Shown: positions 52,595 to 61,644 of the stretch, one piece after another
Layout: each line of letters begins with the position of its first letter
Position numbering within the stretch: the first letter of the stretch is position 1
DNA from: Joyebacterum sp964521425
GTDB lineage: Bacteria > Joyebacterota > Joyebacteria > Joyebacterales > Joyebacteraceae
Direction of reading: 5' to 3'
DNA: 64,000 nucleotides
NCBI GenBank assembly: GCA_964521425.1
Contig: CAZFRO010000010.1
Location: 1-64,000, forward strand
Notes under the pieces: model-generated
Seen by the model: the letters and a program-made list of their open reading frames with translations, nothing else
What the model was told of the DNA's origin: nothing
Databases searched by the model: none
Translations under genes and position numbers: made by a program

Positions 52595-54341
52595 CAGAGA
52601 AAGGCCTGAGGCCGTGGAGAATTCCATGGATGCGGACCCTCATGAGCGTTCGGTCCTCGTTGTTGGAGGAGACATTGCGGGGCTCGAGTCGGCTGTAGAT
52701 ATCGCTGACTCCGGCGTCACGGTGTATCTCGTCGAGGAGTCACCCTTCCTGGGCGGACTGGCCCGCGCGCGCTCCGCGTTTCCCTGTTCAGAGACTCCCG
52801 CCTACTGTGAGATGGCGGCACGCGCGGAGGTGATCAGAAACCACCCGAGGATACACGTGATGACCGGGACGCGCGTCGTCAAGCTCTCCCGCGACGACGG
52901 CGGATTCGATGTCGTTCTCAAGACCGCCGCGACCAGGGTCACAGACGACTGTGATGACTGCGGCGCCTGTGTCCTCGTCTGTCCGATCAAGCCGTATGAC
53001 ACGTTCAACGAGGGACTGGCTCTCAGAACGGCCATCGACTGGCCAAGCACCCGATTCCACGAGGCGGCGCCAAACATAGAGCGCGAGACGCCCGCCTGTC
53101 AGGACGCGTGCCCCGTGCACATCGACATACGTCGCTACGTTGGTCTCGTTGCCGAGGGCAAGTACGTTGAGGCGCTTGCAGTCATCCGCGAGAAGAACCC
53201 ACTGCCGGCGATCTGCGGACGCGTGTGCAACCATCCGTGCGAAGACGCGTGCAACAGAGGTTGGCAGGACGAGCGGGTATCGATCGATGCGCTCAAGCGG
53301 TATGTCGCCGACTATGAGATCGAGCTCAAGCGTGAAGGGAAGCTCACCTGGCCGACTCCGCCCCGACAGACGAAAACAGAGAAGATCGCAGTCATCGGAG
53401 CCGGACCGGCAGGGCTCACTGTCGCACACGATCTGGCGCGCATGGGGTTCCATCCAACGATCTTCGAGGCAGCTCCGGTTCCGGGTGGCATGCTCTACCT
53501 CGGAATCCCCGAGTACCGGCTGCCACGCGACATCATCGAACTCGAAGTCGACTACATCAAGCACCTCGGGGTCGAGATCTTGTACGATACGCCGATCGGT
53601 CCGGATCTTGCGCTCGACGACCTGAGACAGCAGGGGTACGAGGCGATCTTCATAGGAATAGGAGCTCACGAGGGTCTCAAGCTGAACGTAGAGGGCGAGG
53701 GCGATTTCGAGGGCTTCGTGGACTGCATCGTGTTCCTGAGGAAGGTCAATCTCGGGAACCACGAGAAGCCGGGCAACAAGGTCATAGTCATCGGGGGCGG
53801 CAACTCCGCTATCGATGCCGCGCGCACGGCGCTCAGGGTCGGCTGCGACGAGGTGCACATCGTCTACCGCCGATCCCTCAGGGAGATGCCTGCCAACCCG
53901 TGGGAGATCGAAGCCGCAGAGGAGGAGGGAGTTAAGATCAGCTTCCTGGCTGCGCCTGTGAAGATCATCGGCAAGAACGGCAAGGTCACCGGCATGGAGT
54001 GCGTGAAGATGCGTCTCGGCAAGCTCGATGCGAGCGGGAGGCGCAGGCCGGTGCCGATCGAGGGTTCCGAGTTCACAATAGAGGCCGATACCATCATCCC
54101 ATCCATCAGTCAGCGCCCTGATATCGCGTTTCTCGGCGACGATCACGGTCTCAAGATATCCAGGTGGGACTCGTTTGTGGTCGACCCGCGGACGATGCAG
54201 ACCAACGTGCCGGATGTCTTCGCCGGAGGGGACGATGACACCGGGCCCTCAACCGTCATCGAGGCCATCGCCGCCGGTCACAGAGCGGCCGCCGGCATCT
54301 TCGACTACTTGAACCGAGAGAGCGACAAAGAGAAGGCATGA
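52584..54341 (+). CDS. HdrA N-terminal module fused to a GltD/NfnB-like NAD(P)H oxidoreductase
   Basis: 585 residues, GTG start overlapping the mvhD end by 11 bp. Residues ~22-165 follow the HdrA FAD domain: SVLVVGGDIAGLESAVDIAD, FLGGLARARSAFPC, the DDCDDCGACVLVCPIKPYD ferredoxin-like site and FNEGLALRTAIDW. At the point where HdrA would go on to its next Fe-S site, a complete GltD-type module follows: CQDACPVHIDIRRYVG, the ICGRVCNHPCEDACNRG Fe-S region, FAD motif VIGAGPAGLTVAHDLA, then GGMLYLGIPEYRLP and the NAD(P)H motif VIGGGNSAIDAARTALR, ending in DVFAGGDDDTGPSTVIEAIAAGHRAA. GltD-like proteins bifurcate or transfer electrons with NAD(P)H, as in NfnB. The rest of the HdrA sequence resumes in the next gene. 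Confidence 0.9.
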   Translation: MPSDRERPEAVENSMDADPHERSVLVVGGDIAGLESAVDIADSGVTVYLVEESPFLGGLARARSAFPCSETPAYCEMAARAEVIRNHPRIHVMTGTRVVKLSRDDGGFDVVLKTAATRVTDDCDDCGACVLVCPIKPYDTFNEGLALRTAIDWPSTRFHEAAPNIERETPACQDACPVHIDIRRYVGLVAEGKYVEALAVIREKNPLPAICGRVCNHPCEDACNRGWQDERVSIDALKRYVADYEIELKREGKLTWPTPPRQTKTEKIAVIGAGPAGLTVAHDLARMGFHPTIFEAAPVPGGMLYLGIPEYRLPRDIIELEVDYIKHLGVEILYDTPIGPDLALDDLRQQGYEAIFIGIGAHEGLKLNVEGEGDFEGFVDCIVFLRKVNLGNHEKPGNKVIVIGGGNSAIDAARTALRVGCDEVHIVYRRSLREMPANPWEIEAAEEEGVKISFLAAPVKIIGKNGKVTGMECVKMRLGKLDASGRRRPVPIEGSEFTIEADTIIPSISQRPDIAFLGDDHGLKISRWDSFVVDPRTMQTNVPDVFAGGDDDTGPSTVIEAIAAGHRAAAGIFDYLNRESDKEKA

Positions 54342-56764
54342 AGAAACCTAAGTTCATAGTGGAGTTCGACGACATCCCCACTCCCCGAGCGAAGATGCGG
54401 GAGCTGGAGCTTGAGGAACGCCATCTCAGCTTCGACGAGGTTGAACTCGGTCTGACGCGTGAGGATGCGCTCCGAGAGGCGTCACGGTGTCTGAGCTGCA
54501 GGCGCTGCATTGGCTGCGGTCTCTGTCTGGCCGAATGTGACAGGGACGCAATCGTCTACGACTGTGAGCCAGAGACCATACGTCTGCGCGTCGATGCCGT
54601 CGTCCTCGCGACCGGGCTCGAACCGTTCGACGCCGCCCGAACCGATAGGCTCGGATATCGGACAGGGATGAACATCGTGACATCGGTTGAGCTCGGGCGG
54701 ATACTGAGCCCGACCGGTCCGTACGGTGGGCTACCTCTGAGACCCGGCGACGGGACCTTCCCGAAACGCATCGCGTTTGTTCAGTGCGTGGGCTCACGCG
54801 AGGAGGGAATAGGCGCCGACTTCTGCGCGTCGACCTGCTGCAACGAGGCCCTGAGCCTGGCGCTTGAACTGAGCGATCGTCTCGACGAGGCAAGCGTGAA
54901 GATCTTCCATAGGGAGCTCCGGCCTTTCGGGAAGACGGGCGAGAAACTCGAGGCGCTGGTCGAGGGCAGCACAAGGATAGAAACCATCCCTGCGGAGATC
55001 GAGAGCATCGCCGGTGATGACTGCACTGGCCCGGTTACGGTCACGTACGATAGCGGCGACGGCTCGACCCAGACCGAATTCGACCTCGTCGTCCTCTCAA
55101 TCGGGAGGCGCGCCTCCCGGTCATCCAGATCAGTGTCGAGGAAGGTTCGGGCAGACACGGACAGGTTCGGTTTCCTCCAGACGGCGGCCCTCTCCCCTGC
55201 ATCATCCACAGCAGGCGGCGTCTACATTGCAGGACAGTGCGGGGGTCCGACCGGACTCCGACACGCGCTTGCCTCGGCGGCGGCTGCGGCATCCGCTGTC
55301 ACGGCTTCGCTGGGACCGGTGACGGCAGACACTGCATCACCCGACTCGGACGGCCGGCTTGATCCCACGGTGTCGCTCGATGGCAAATCCACAGGGCCGC
55401 TCGTTGTTGCGATCTGTGAATACGGTCTGGGTGAGCTTGGGGAGTCGGTCGAATCGGTTCGAAGGAGCGCGGAAGACGCAGACGGCGTGGCGGCCGTTCA
55501 CACATCGAGGTTTGCCTGTGCGCGCCGCCCGGTCGTTGAGCTGGGACGTCTTCTCGAGGAGAACGGCGCCGAGCGTTTTGTCGTGATCGGTTGCCGCACA
55601 GAAACGCACAGCAAGTTCTGGCGAAGCAAGGCGACCGCGCTCGGTCTGGACGGGTCTTCGGCTCAGCTGATCGGTGCGGAGAACGGTGACAGCAAGGCGA
55701 CCATAGAGTCTGCCGTCCGGACGGAACGATCCGCACGCTCCGAATCCACACCGGGATCACAGGAACCCCGCGAGCAACGGGTGCTCGTCATCGGCGGTGG
55801 ACCGAGCGGACTCGCTTCCGCGGACGAGCTCGCGAGCCGCGGTGTGGCCGTGACACTCGTAGAGACCACGGAGGCTCTCGGTGGACCGGCTGCAGGCGAG
55901 CTTGCGATGAACGCAGACCTCATGGCGGAGTTCAATGCTCTCAGAGAAAGAGTGACAGCCAGCGTCGGCACGGATGTTCTCTTGGGTTCGACAGTCACGA
56001 TCATGAGTGGGAACGGCCAAGGCCTCTCCGCCCGCATCGCGGGGCAGAAGAAGTCCGTCGAGCAGACCTACGGCGCAGTCATCGTGACAGAGGGAATTCA
56101 AGCGTACGACACGTCCGGCCATCGGGCTAAAGGCCAGGGATCTATCGTGACGCAAGGTGAGCTGGCGGAGAAGCTCGCCGACGCGGCGTTCAAACCCAAG
56201 AGCGTCGTGATGATCCAGTGTGTCGGTTCTCGCTCAGAGGAGCATCCGTACTGCAGCAGGACCTGCTGCAGCGATGCGCTCACCAATGCCCTTGCTCTGA
56301 AGAACAGATCTCCGGAGACCGATGTGACCATCCTGCACCGTGGGATCCGGGTCTGGGCCATTGACGAGGGTCTTCTCTCTGACGCTATCGATCAAGGCGT
56401 CTGTTTCGCCAGGGTCAACGAAGACCAGTCCATCTCGACCGAATCCGGACTCAGCGTGTCAGCGACGGACGCGGGAGAAGGCGGCACAGTGCTTCTCAAG
56501 CCCGAGCTTCTTGTGCTCTCGGTCGGAGTCGTGCCGGCCGCCGCAAACAGGGTGGTCTCGGAAGCGCTCGGAGTGGAACTGGACAAGAATGGGTTCTTCA
56601 AGCCAACCGGTGGGCTGTCCGCGCCTGTCGGAAGCGAACGTGCGGGAGTCTTCATCGGCGGCACGGCCTCAGGGCCTCTGTCGCTGAGCGAAGGGGTGGC
56701 GCGGGCGCGCGCAGCCGCAGGCAAGGCGTGGCTTTTTCTCAAGAGGGGTGACTATGGAGCTTAG
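54338..56764 (+). CDS. HdrA-like protein with two HdrA-type FAD modules
   Basis: 808 residues, ATG overlapping the previous stop by 4 bp. It starts with the GltD tail element FDEVELGLTREDALREASRC and a 4Fe-4S site (CLSCRRCIGCGLCLAEC), then resumes the HdrA C-terminal half (VDAVVLATGLEPFDA, FVQCVGSREEG...FCASTCC). A 2Fe-2S/MvhD-like middle (~345-455, VAICEYGLGELGESVE) is degenerate. From ~485 a second HdrA-like unit begins: VLVIGGGPSGLASADELA, ALGGPAAGELA, MIQCVGSRSEEHPYCSRTCC, and it ends with a GVFIGGTASGPLSLSEGVARA segment. This double unit resembles QmoB- or HdrA-like electron-transfer proteins. No membrane segment, so the complex is cytoplasmic. Exact electron partners cannot be told. Confidence 0.87.
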   Translation: MKKPKFIVEFDDIPTPRAKMRELELEERHLSFDEVELGLTREDALREASRCLSCRRCIGCGLCLAECDRDAIVYDCEPETIRLRVDAVVLATGLEPFDAARTDRLGYRTGMNIVTSVELGRILSPTGPYGGLPLRPGDGTFPKRIAFVQCVGSREEGIGADFCASTCCNEALSLALELSDRLDEASVKIFHRELRPFGKTGEKLEALVEGSTRIETIPAEIESIAGDDCTGPVTVTYDSGDGSTQTEFDLVVLSIGRRASRSSRSVSRKVRADTDRFGFLQTAALSPASSTAGGVYIAGQCGGPTGLRHALASAAAAASAVTASLGPVTADTASPDSDGRLDPTVSLDGKSTGPLVVAICEYGLGELGESVESVRRSAEDADGVAAVHTSRFACARRPVVELGRLLEENGAERFVVIGCRTETHSKFWRSKATALGLDGSSAQLIGAENGDSKATIESAVRTERSARSESTPGSQEPREQRVLVIGGGPSGLASADELASRGVAVTLVETTEALGGPAAGELAMNADLMAEFNALRERVTASVGTDVLLGSTVTIMSGNGQGLSARIAGQKKSVEQTYGAVIVTEGIQAYDTSGHRAKGQGSIVTQGELAEKLADAAFKPKSVVMIQCVGSRSEEHPYCSRTCCSDALTNALALKNRSPETDVTILHRGIRVWAIDEGLLSDAIDQGVCFARVNEDQSISTESGLSVSATDAGEGGTVLLKPELLVLSVGVVPAAANRVVSEALGVELDKNGFFKPTGGLSAPVGSERAGVFIGGTASGPLSLSEGVARARAAAGKAWLFLKRGDYGA

Positions 56765-57116
56765 CGAGATAATCGATGTTCTGGAGGCTACGCTCGAGTG
56801 CTGTGAGGACAGGGTCTCGACGAAGATAGAGCATGTCTGTGCCTCGGATCTCATGAGTGACGTGCTCGCGTTTTCAGACTCGGGAACGCTGCTTCTCACC
56901 GGCCTCGTCAACTCCCAGTCGATAATGACAGCCCACGTGGCGGATGTCGCCGCGGTGGCGTACGTGCGTGGCAAGCGCCCAACCTATGACGTGATCCGCA
57001 CCGCGGCCGACATGGGAATCCCTGTCCTGATCTGTCGCCATTCCATGTTTGAGGCCTGCGGTCGTCTTCACCGGCGAGGACTGCTGCCGGGGAGCAGCAC
57101 GGGAGAGAAGCCATGA
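56754..57116 (+). CDS. DRTGG-domain protein
   Basis: 120 residues from the ATG at 56754 (GAGGGG 5 nt upstream); it overlaps the upstream stop by 11 bp. The DRTGG-type fold is recognisable from LLLTGLVNSQSIMTAHVADV, AAVAYVRGKRPTYDVI and the end GIPVLICRHSMFEACGRLHR, which is nearly the family consensus. DRTGG proteins often bind nucleotides or act as small regulators and are commonly encoded with FeFe hydrogenases. It ends with a 4-bp overlap into the HATPase gene. Confidence 0.85.
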   Translation: MELSEIIDVLEATLECCEDRVSTKIEHVCASDLMSDVLAFSDSGTLLLTGLVNSQSIMTAHVADVAAVAYVRGKRPTYDVIRTAADMGIPVLICRHSMFEACGRLHRRGLLPGSSTGEKP

Positions 57117-57550
57117 GCAACGAACAGGTGCTTCTCAAGGAGACATTCACGATCGCCGGAGGCGATTTCGGTCATGCCGGGAGGGTCTCGACTTCAATCA
57201 AGTCGATGCTCAAGCAGATCGGCTTCCCATCGGACGTTGTGAGGCGAGTCGCCATCGCAACCTACGAGGCCGAGATGAATGTGGTGGTCCACGCCGACAG
57301 CGCCGACGTCACGCTTGAGGTGTCTCGCTACGTAATCAAGGTGACTCTGGTGGACAAGGGACAGGGTATTCAGGACGTCGACCTGGCCATGCAGGAGGGC
57401 TACTCGACCGCGACCGACGAGATCCGGGAGATGGGGTTCGGGGCCGGCATGGGGCTCCCCAACATCAGGAGAAACTCGGACGAGTTCGAGATAGCCTCCG
57501 TGGTCGGTGTCGGCACTAGGCTCGGCATCACTGTGCTAACTCAGGTATGA
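57113..57550 (+). CDS. Anti-sigma-factor-type HATPase (RsbW/RsbT-like)
   Basis: 145 residues with a single GHKL ATPase domain: N box YEAEMNVVVHA (~55-65), G1 box VDKGQGI (~80) and G2 box GFGAGMGLPNI (~105), followed by the SVVGVGTRLGI strand. Proteins of this size phosphorylate anti-anti-sigma proteins or simply bind ATP. In clostridial and related operons a HATPase of this type accompanies DRTGG and FeFe-hydrogenase-like proteins, exactly as here, so it is probably a regulator of the redox operon rather than part of the enzyme. Starts with ATG in an ATGA overlap, ends 10 bp before the next gene. Confidence 0.88.
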   Translation: MSNEQVLLKETFTIAGGDFGHAGRVSTSIKSMLKQIGFPSDVVRRVAIATYEAEMNVVVHADSADVTLEVSRYVIKVTLVDKGQGIQDVDLAMQEGYSTATDEIREMGFGAGMGLPNIRRNSDEFEIASVVGVGTRLGITVLTQV

Positions 57551-57560
57551 GGTTCAAGAG

Positions 57561-58826
57561 ATGAAAGGAAGCGAGTACTACCACGCGCACGAGATCAACC
57601 CGGATCTGTGCGACGGGCGGATGAAATGCATGAGGATCTGTCCAACCGACGCGATCCGAGTGCGAAGCGGCAAGGCCCGGATCATCGGCGAGCTCTGCGT
57701 CGATTGCGGCGAGTGCATCGCCGTCTGTCCACACAATGCGGTCGTTCCTCTTACTGACTCGCTCGACGATTCCTTTTTTGGACGCAGGTGCAAGATCGCG
57801 ATACCCTCGCCGGCTCTCTACTCGCAGTTCGGCGCCGATACACCGCCGAGGCTCGTGCACAAGGCTTTGAAAGCAATCGGATTCGACTACATCTTCGATG
57901 TGGCTCAAGCATGCAACTGGGCCGTACTCGCCACCGAGCTCTTTCTGAGGGAGCACCAGGGCCCGTGGCCGGTCATCTCCACGTTTTGTCCCGCAGTCGT
58001 AAGGCTGATCCAGGTTAAGTACCCTGATCTCACTGGCCACATACTCCCGATCGAGCTTCCGAGGGAGCTCACGGCGAGAGAGGCGAAGAAGGGTCTCTCT
58101 GCCAGGCTGAACATCGAGGAATCGAACATCGAGGCCGTCTACATCACATCCTGCCCAGCCAAGATCGTGTCGATCCGTCAGCCGGCCGAGAAGAAGAGTT
58201 CGTGGCTCGATAGCGCCGTTGGCATCTCGGGCATCTATCGCCCGCTCCTCTCGCACACGTCCGAGCTTCGCGATGACGACTGCGGCGCAGAGCTTTTCGA
58301 GGACGCCACCTACGGCCCCGGTTGGTCAAGCGTGGGAGGAATGACCAGCCTTCTGGATACTGAGAAGTGGATAGGTGTGTCGGGCATGAACAATGTCACG
58401 ACCATCCTTGACGATATCGAGAACTCGAGGCTGAGGGACGTGGAGTTCGTTGAAGCTTCTGCCTGTCTCGGTGGTTGCATCGGTGGATCGCTCGCGGTCG
58501 AGAACATCTATGTCGCCCGAAGCCGAACCATCAGACTTACCGAGAAGTACGGTCGGAACATCGCCCGACATGTGGAGCAGGTCGAGCAGTCGTACCGGGA
58601 GGGCTTCTTCGATATCGAGAACCCAGTGGAACCAAGACCTTTGAGCCCGCTTGACCCGGACATCGGCAGAGCAATAGCGAAGATCAGACAGAGAGACGAG
58701 ATCTATGATACTCTCCCGGGGATTGACTGTGGCGCATGTGGCGCGCCGAGCTGTCTGACTTTCGCAGAGGATGTGGTCAAGGGTGAGGCTGAGATGTCGA
58801 TGTGTGTGCTCAGTTCAGACTCCTGA
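57561..58826 (+). CDS. FeFe-hydrogenase-like iron-sulfur protein (HfsB-like)
   Basis: 421 residues. Two N-terminal 4Fe-4S sites: an altered one, CDGRMKCMRICP (Cys17, 23 and 27, with Arg20 where the second Cys is expected), and a normal one, CVDCGECIAVCPHNA. The hydrogenase large-subunit domain has degenerate H-cluster loops: STFCPAVVRLI for TSCCPxW, ITSCPAK for MPCxxK and SACLGGCIGG for ExxxCxGGCxxGGG. The C-terminal Fe-S domain CGACGAPSCLTFAEDVVKG (~390-410) is of the kind found in HydA-like and Rnf proteins. Because the L1 and L3 loops differ from catalytic enzymes it is probably a non-hydrogen-evolving or sensory homologue. It closes the operon after the DRTGG and HATPase genes; a ribosome site (GAGGTTCAAGAG) is weak. 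Confidence 0.85.
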   Translation: MKGSEYYHAHEINPDLCDGRMKCMRICPTDAIRVRSGKARIIGELCVDCGECIAVCPHNAVVPLTDSLDDSFFGRRCKIAIPSPALYSQFGADTPPRLVHKALKAIGFDYIFDVAQACNWAVLATELFLREHQGPWPVISTFCPAVVRLIQVKYPDLTGHILPIELPRELTAREAKKGLSARLNIEESNIEAVYITSCPAKIVSIRQPAEKKSSWLDSAVGISGIYRPLLSHTSELRDDDCGAELFEDATYGPGWSSVGGMTSLLDTEKWIGVSGMNNVTTILDDIENSRLRDVEFVEASACLGGCIGGSLAVENIYVARSRTIRLTEKYGRNIARHVEQVEQSYREGFFDIENPVEPRPLSPLDPDIGRAIAKIRQRDEIYDTLPGIDCGACGAPSCLTFAEDVVKGEAEMSMCVLSSDS

Positions 58827-58837
58827 TCCCTGCAACC

Positions 58838-59806
58838 ATGGACACTCAGCCGAAACCTATCCATCTCAAGACGAAGGTCCACCACCCCTACCGCGGGCGG
58901 ACCGTCCTCGAGTTCCTGTGCGAGAGGTTTCGCTATCTCCCGCGCGAGCTTTGGGAAACTCGAATCGAGACCGGGAAGATCAAGCTGAACGGACGCACGG
59001 CCGCTGCTGTAGATCTGGTGGATACTGATGATGAGATCGAGTACACGATCGAGATCATCGAGCCCACGGTCGACTTCGCCTACGACATCATCTACACCGA
59101 TGATGACATCCTGGTTGTCTCGAAATCGGGGAACATACCCGTCCACGCAAGTGGGAAGTTCATCCGGAACACACTCATCGCGAAGCTGAGAGACGATCTT
59201 GGGACGGACCTCAATCTCGCTCATCGCCTCGACCGGGAAACGAGCGGTCTTGTGGTTCTCACGAGAAACGTCGAGGCGGCGCGCGCGATATCGGCTGCGT
59301 TCGCGGCTGGGATAGTCTCAAAAACCTACCTGGCGATCGTGCGCGGGTGCCCAAGCGTTGCCACATTCGAGATCGATGCTCCGCTCGGGAGGGTCGGGAA
59401 GCAGCACCCGATCCCGCGATCGGTCATAGACCGGAAGAATGGGAAGCCGGCGAGGACGAGCGTGAGGGTGATCGAGCGCCTGCAGGGTGGGCCGATCGCG
59501 GAGTTCAGCGTCGTTGAGGCCCGACCACACACGGGCCGGACGAACCAGATCCGCGCCCACCTGGAGTCCAGAGGTTACCCGATTCTCGGTGACAAGACCT
59601 ACGGACTGTCCGCAACGCTCCTGCGGAAACTGGTGGAGGATCCAGAATCACCGGAGGTTCTCGCCCACCTTATCCTCCCCCGCCACGCGCTCCACCATGC
59701 GAGTATCGCGTTTAAGCACCCCCGCACCGGCAAACGGCTCGAACTCACCGCACCTCTCCCGGCCGACATCGCAGATTTCATAGAGAAGCGCCGCGCTCTT
59801 GTCTGA
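58838..59806 (+). CDS. RluA-family pseudouridine synthase
   Basis: 322 residues from the ATG at 58838; a GTG at 58802 inside the previous gene is possible. An N-terminal S4-like RNA-binding part (~15-75, LEFLCERFRYLPRELWETRI) is followed by the RluA catalytic domain: DDDILVVSKSGNIPVHASGK, HRLDRETSGLVV (Asp ~134 is the catalytic residue), TYLAIVRG, and EARPHTGRTNQIRAHL. It converts uridine to pseudouridine in rRNA or tRNA; which site cannot be told. It is separated by 11 bp from the redox operon, probably by chance. A terminator hairpin overlaps its stop. Confidence 0.92.
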   Translation: MDTQPKPIHLKTKVHHPYRGRTVLEFLCERFRYLPRELWETRIETGKIKLNGRTAAAVDLVDTDDEIEYTIEIIEPTVDFAYDIIYTDDDILVVSKSGNIPVHASGKFIRNTLIAKLRDDLGTDLNLAHRLDRETSGLVVLTRNVEAARAISAAFAAGIVSKTYLAIVRGCPSVATFEIDAPLGRVGKQHPIPRSVIDRKNGKPARTSVRVIERLQGGPIAEFSVVEARPHTGRTNQIRAHLESRGYPILGDKTYGLSATLLRKLVEDPESPEVLAHLILPRHALHHASIAFKHPRTGKRLELTAPLPADIADFIEKRRALV

Positions 59807-59819
59807 AGAGCACGGCGCT
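59787..59819. terminator. Hairpin terminator at the end of the pseudouridine synthase gene
   Basis: A 14-bp stem with one mismatch (59787-59800 with 59806-59819) and a 5-nt loop, overlapping the stop codon. The convergent pckA gene ends 41 bp further, so the hairpin may serve both. Confidence 0.6.
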
Positions 59820-59859
59820 TCCTGTAGCTACATCGTTCTGTGGTTCCTTCTAACCCCAC

Positions 59860-61509
59860 TTACTTCCCGGGGCACTCCGCGGCAACGGCTGCGTCTATGC
59901 CCGCACTGCCGTAAGCCTTGTCGTAGTGCGCGGCGAAATCGGCAGCGAGCTTCTTCGCCCGCTCCTCGAAGGCCTTCGGATCGTCCCACGTGTTCACGGG
60001 CTTCAGGATGGCCGCATCCACGCCGGGGCAGCTCTTCGGAACCGCTACCTTGAAGTACGGATCGATCTCGCACTCGACATCGTCGAGTTCACCCGCGAGC
60101 GCCGCGTTCACCATGCGCCTGGTGATCGGGAGGTCCATTCTGGAGCCGACCCCATACGGACCACCGCTCCACCCGGTATTGATGAGGAAGACACTCGTGC
60201 CGTGCTCCTCCATCTTCTTTCCCAATAGCGATGCGTACTCGTCCGGGTTCCTCGGCATGAACGGCTCTCCGAAGAAACGCGAGAACGTGCTCACCGGCTC
60301 GGTGATTCCTGTCTCCGTCCCGGCAAGCTTGCTCGTGTAGCCCATGATGAACCAGAGCATCGCCTGCTCGCGTGTCAGCTTCGAGACCGGCGGGATCACT
60401 CCGTTCGCATCGGCGGTGAGGAACAGAATGGTATCCGGGTGACCGGCCGTGGATGACTCTTTGATGTTCGACAGGTACCTGAGCGGATACGAGCCACGTG
60501 AGTTGGGGGTCAGACGGGAATCGAATACATCGAACGTTCCCCACGGGTACATCATCGCGTTCTCGATGATCGCACCGTGCTTCTCCACCTCGTCTTCGTG
60601 GAAACAGGCGTTCGTGATCTCGGGTTCCTTCACAGGATCGAGATCGATCAGCTTCGCGTAGCAGCCATTCTCGAAGTTGGCTATGCCGTCATCGCTCCAC
60701 CCGTGTTCGTCATCGCCAAGAAGCGCGCGCGATGCATCGGCCGAGAGCGTGGTCTTCCCCGTGCCCGAGAGACCGAGGAGCAGTGCGCTCTTCCCATCGG
60801 TACCCTCGTTCGCGCTGCAGTGAATGGGCAGGATCCCTTCAACAGGAAGCATGTAGTTCATGACGGTGAAGATGAGCTTCTTCATACTGCCACAGTAAGC
60901 AGACCCGTAGACAACGCCGATCCGACGGTCCACATCGATGGCAACAGCCATCGTCGATGTGCCACCGATCCTCGGATCCACGCGAAGCTTCCCCTCGTAC
61001 CTGGCGGGATCGAGCTTGTGGTACGGAAGTGACACGAGCGTGAAGTGCCTGTCCTTGAAGCAAGTCGTCGCGGCGATCTCATCCGACCACGGACGGAACA
61101 TATTGTCTATGAAGAGCGCCGAGAGAGCGAAATCACCCGCCGTGTGCACGGGGAGCGCGTACTTGGGATCAGCTCCTACAACACGATCGGTGACGTAAAC
61201 AGTGCCGACCTCACCCAGCATCGCCAGCGAATCCTCAAGCAGCATGTCGAACGTCTCGGGAGCAAGCGGGATGTTGTTGGGACTCGTCCAGTCGATCGTA
61301 TCCTGGCTCTCCGCACGCTTCACGATGTAGGTGTCCTTCGGACTCCGGCCGTTCGAATCCGTCGGTGTCCACGTCGCGAGCGCGCCACACGCGCTCGGAA
61401 TCGCCTCGCGCCGCGCGACGGCGTCGCGGATCATCTCCGCTCGCGGGATGTTCGCCTTGACATTGGAACGCTTCTCGAGCAATGCAGCAAGCTTCTCCTG
61501 AAAAGTCAT
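59860..61509 (-). CDS. pckA: Phosphoenolpyruvate carboxykinase (ATP)
   Basis: 549 residues from the ATG at 61509 (GGAGAGGGA upstream; the open frame to 61599 lacks a site). The kinase-1a P-loop GLSGTGKTTLSADASR, the GDDEHGW Mn2+ site, NFENGCYAKLIDL and LPIHCSANEG mark the ATP-dependent enzyme, which interconverts oxaloacetate and phosphoenolpyruvate in the cytoplasm. The N-terminal GRSPKDTYIV is the substrate-loop Arg region. With malic enzyme at 19507 it gives this organism flexible C3/C4 interchange, as fermenters and gluconeogenic anaerobes use. Transcribed alone, with a GC-rich hairpin upstream at 61645-61668. Confidence 0.97.
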   Translation of the reverse strand: MTFQEKLAALLEKRSNVKANIPRAEMIRDAVARREAIPSACGALATWTPTDSNGRSPKDTYIVKRAESQDTIDWTSPNNIPLAPETFDMLLEDSLAMLGEVGTVYVTDRVVGADPKYALPVHTAGDFALSALFIDNMFRPWSDEIAATTCFKDRHFTLVSLPYHKLDPARYEGKLRVDPRIGGTSTMAVAIDVDRRIGVVYGSAYCGSMKKLIFTVMNYMLPVEGILPIHCSANEGTDGKSALLLGLSGTGKTTLSADASRALLGDDEHGWSDDGIANFENGCYAKLIDLDPVKEPEITNACFHEDEVEKHGAIIENAMMYPWGTFDVFDSRLTPNSRGSYPLRYLSNIKESSTAGHPDTILFLTADANGVIPPVSKLTREQAMLWFIMGYTSKLAGTETGITEPVSTFSRFFGEPFMPRNPDEYASLLGKKMEEHGTSVFLINTGWSGGPYGVGSRMDLPITRRMVNAALAGELDDVECEIDPYFKVAVPKSCPGVDAAILKPVNTWDDPKAFEERAKKLAADFAAHYDKAYGSAGIDAAVAAECPGK

Positions 61510-61644
61510 CGTTCCCTCTCCTGGTCGATTGAGAGACCGGCCTCCGATACACGTCGAAGGCACAAAAATACTCGTGTTTTCAGCAAACAGCCACCTCAAT
61601 GAACCTCAATGATAGGCTGCCGGGAGAGCGATTGCAAGCACGAA

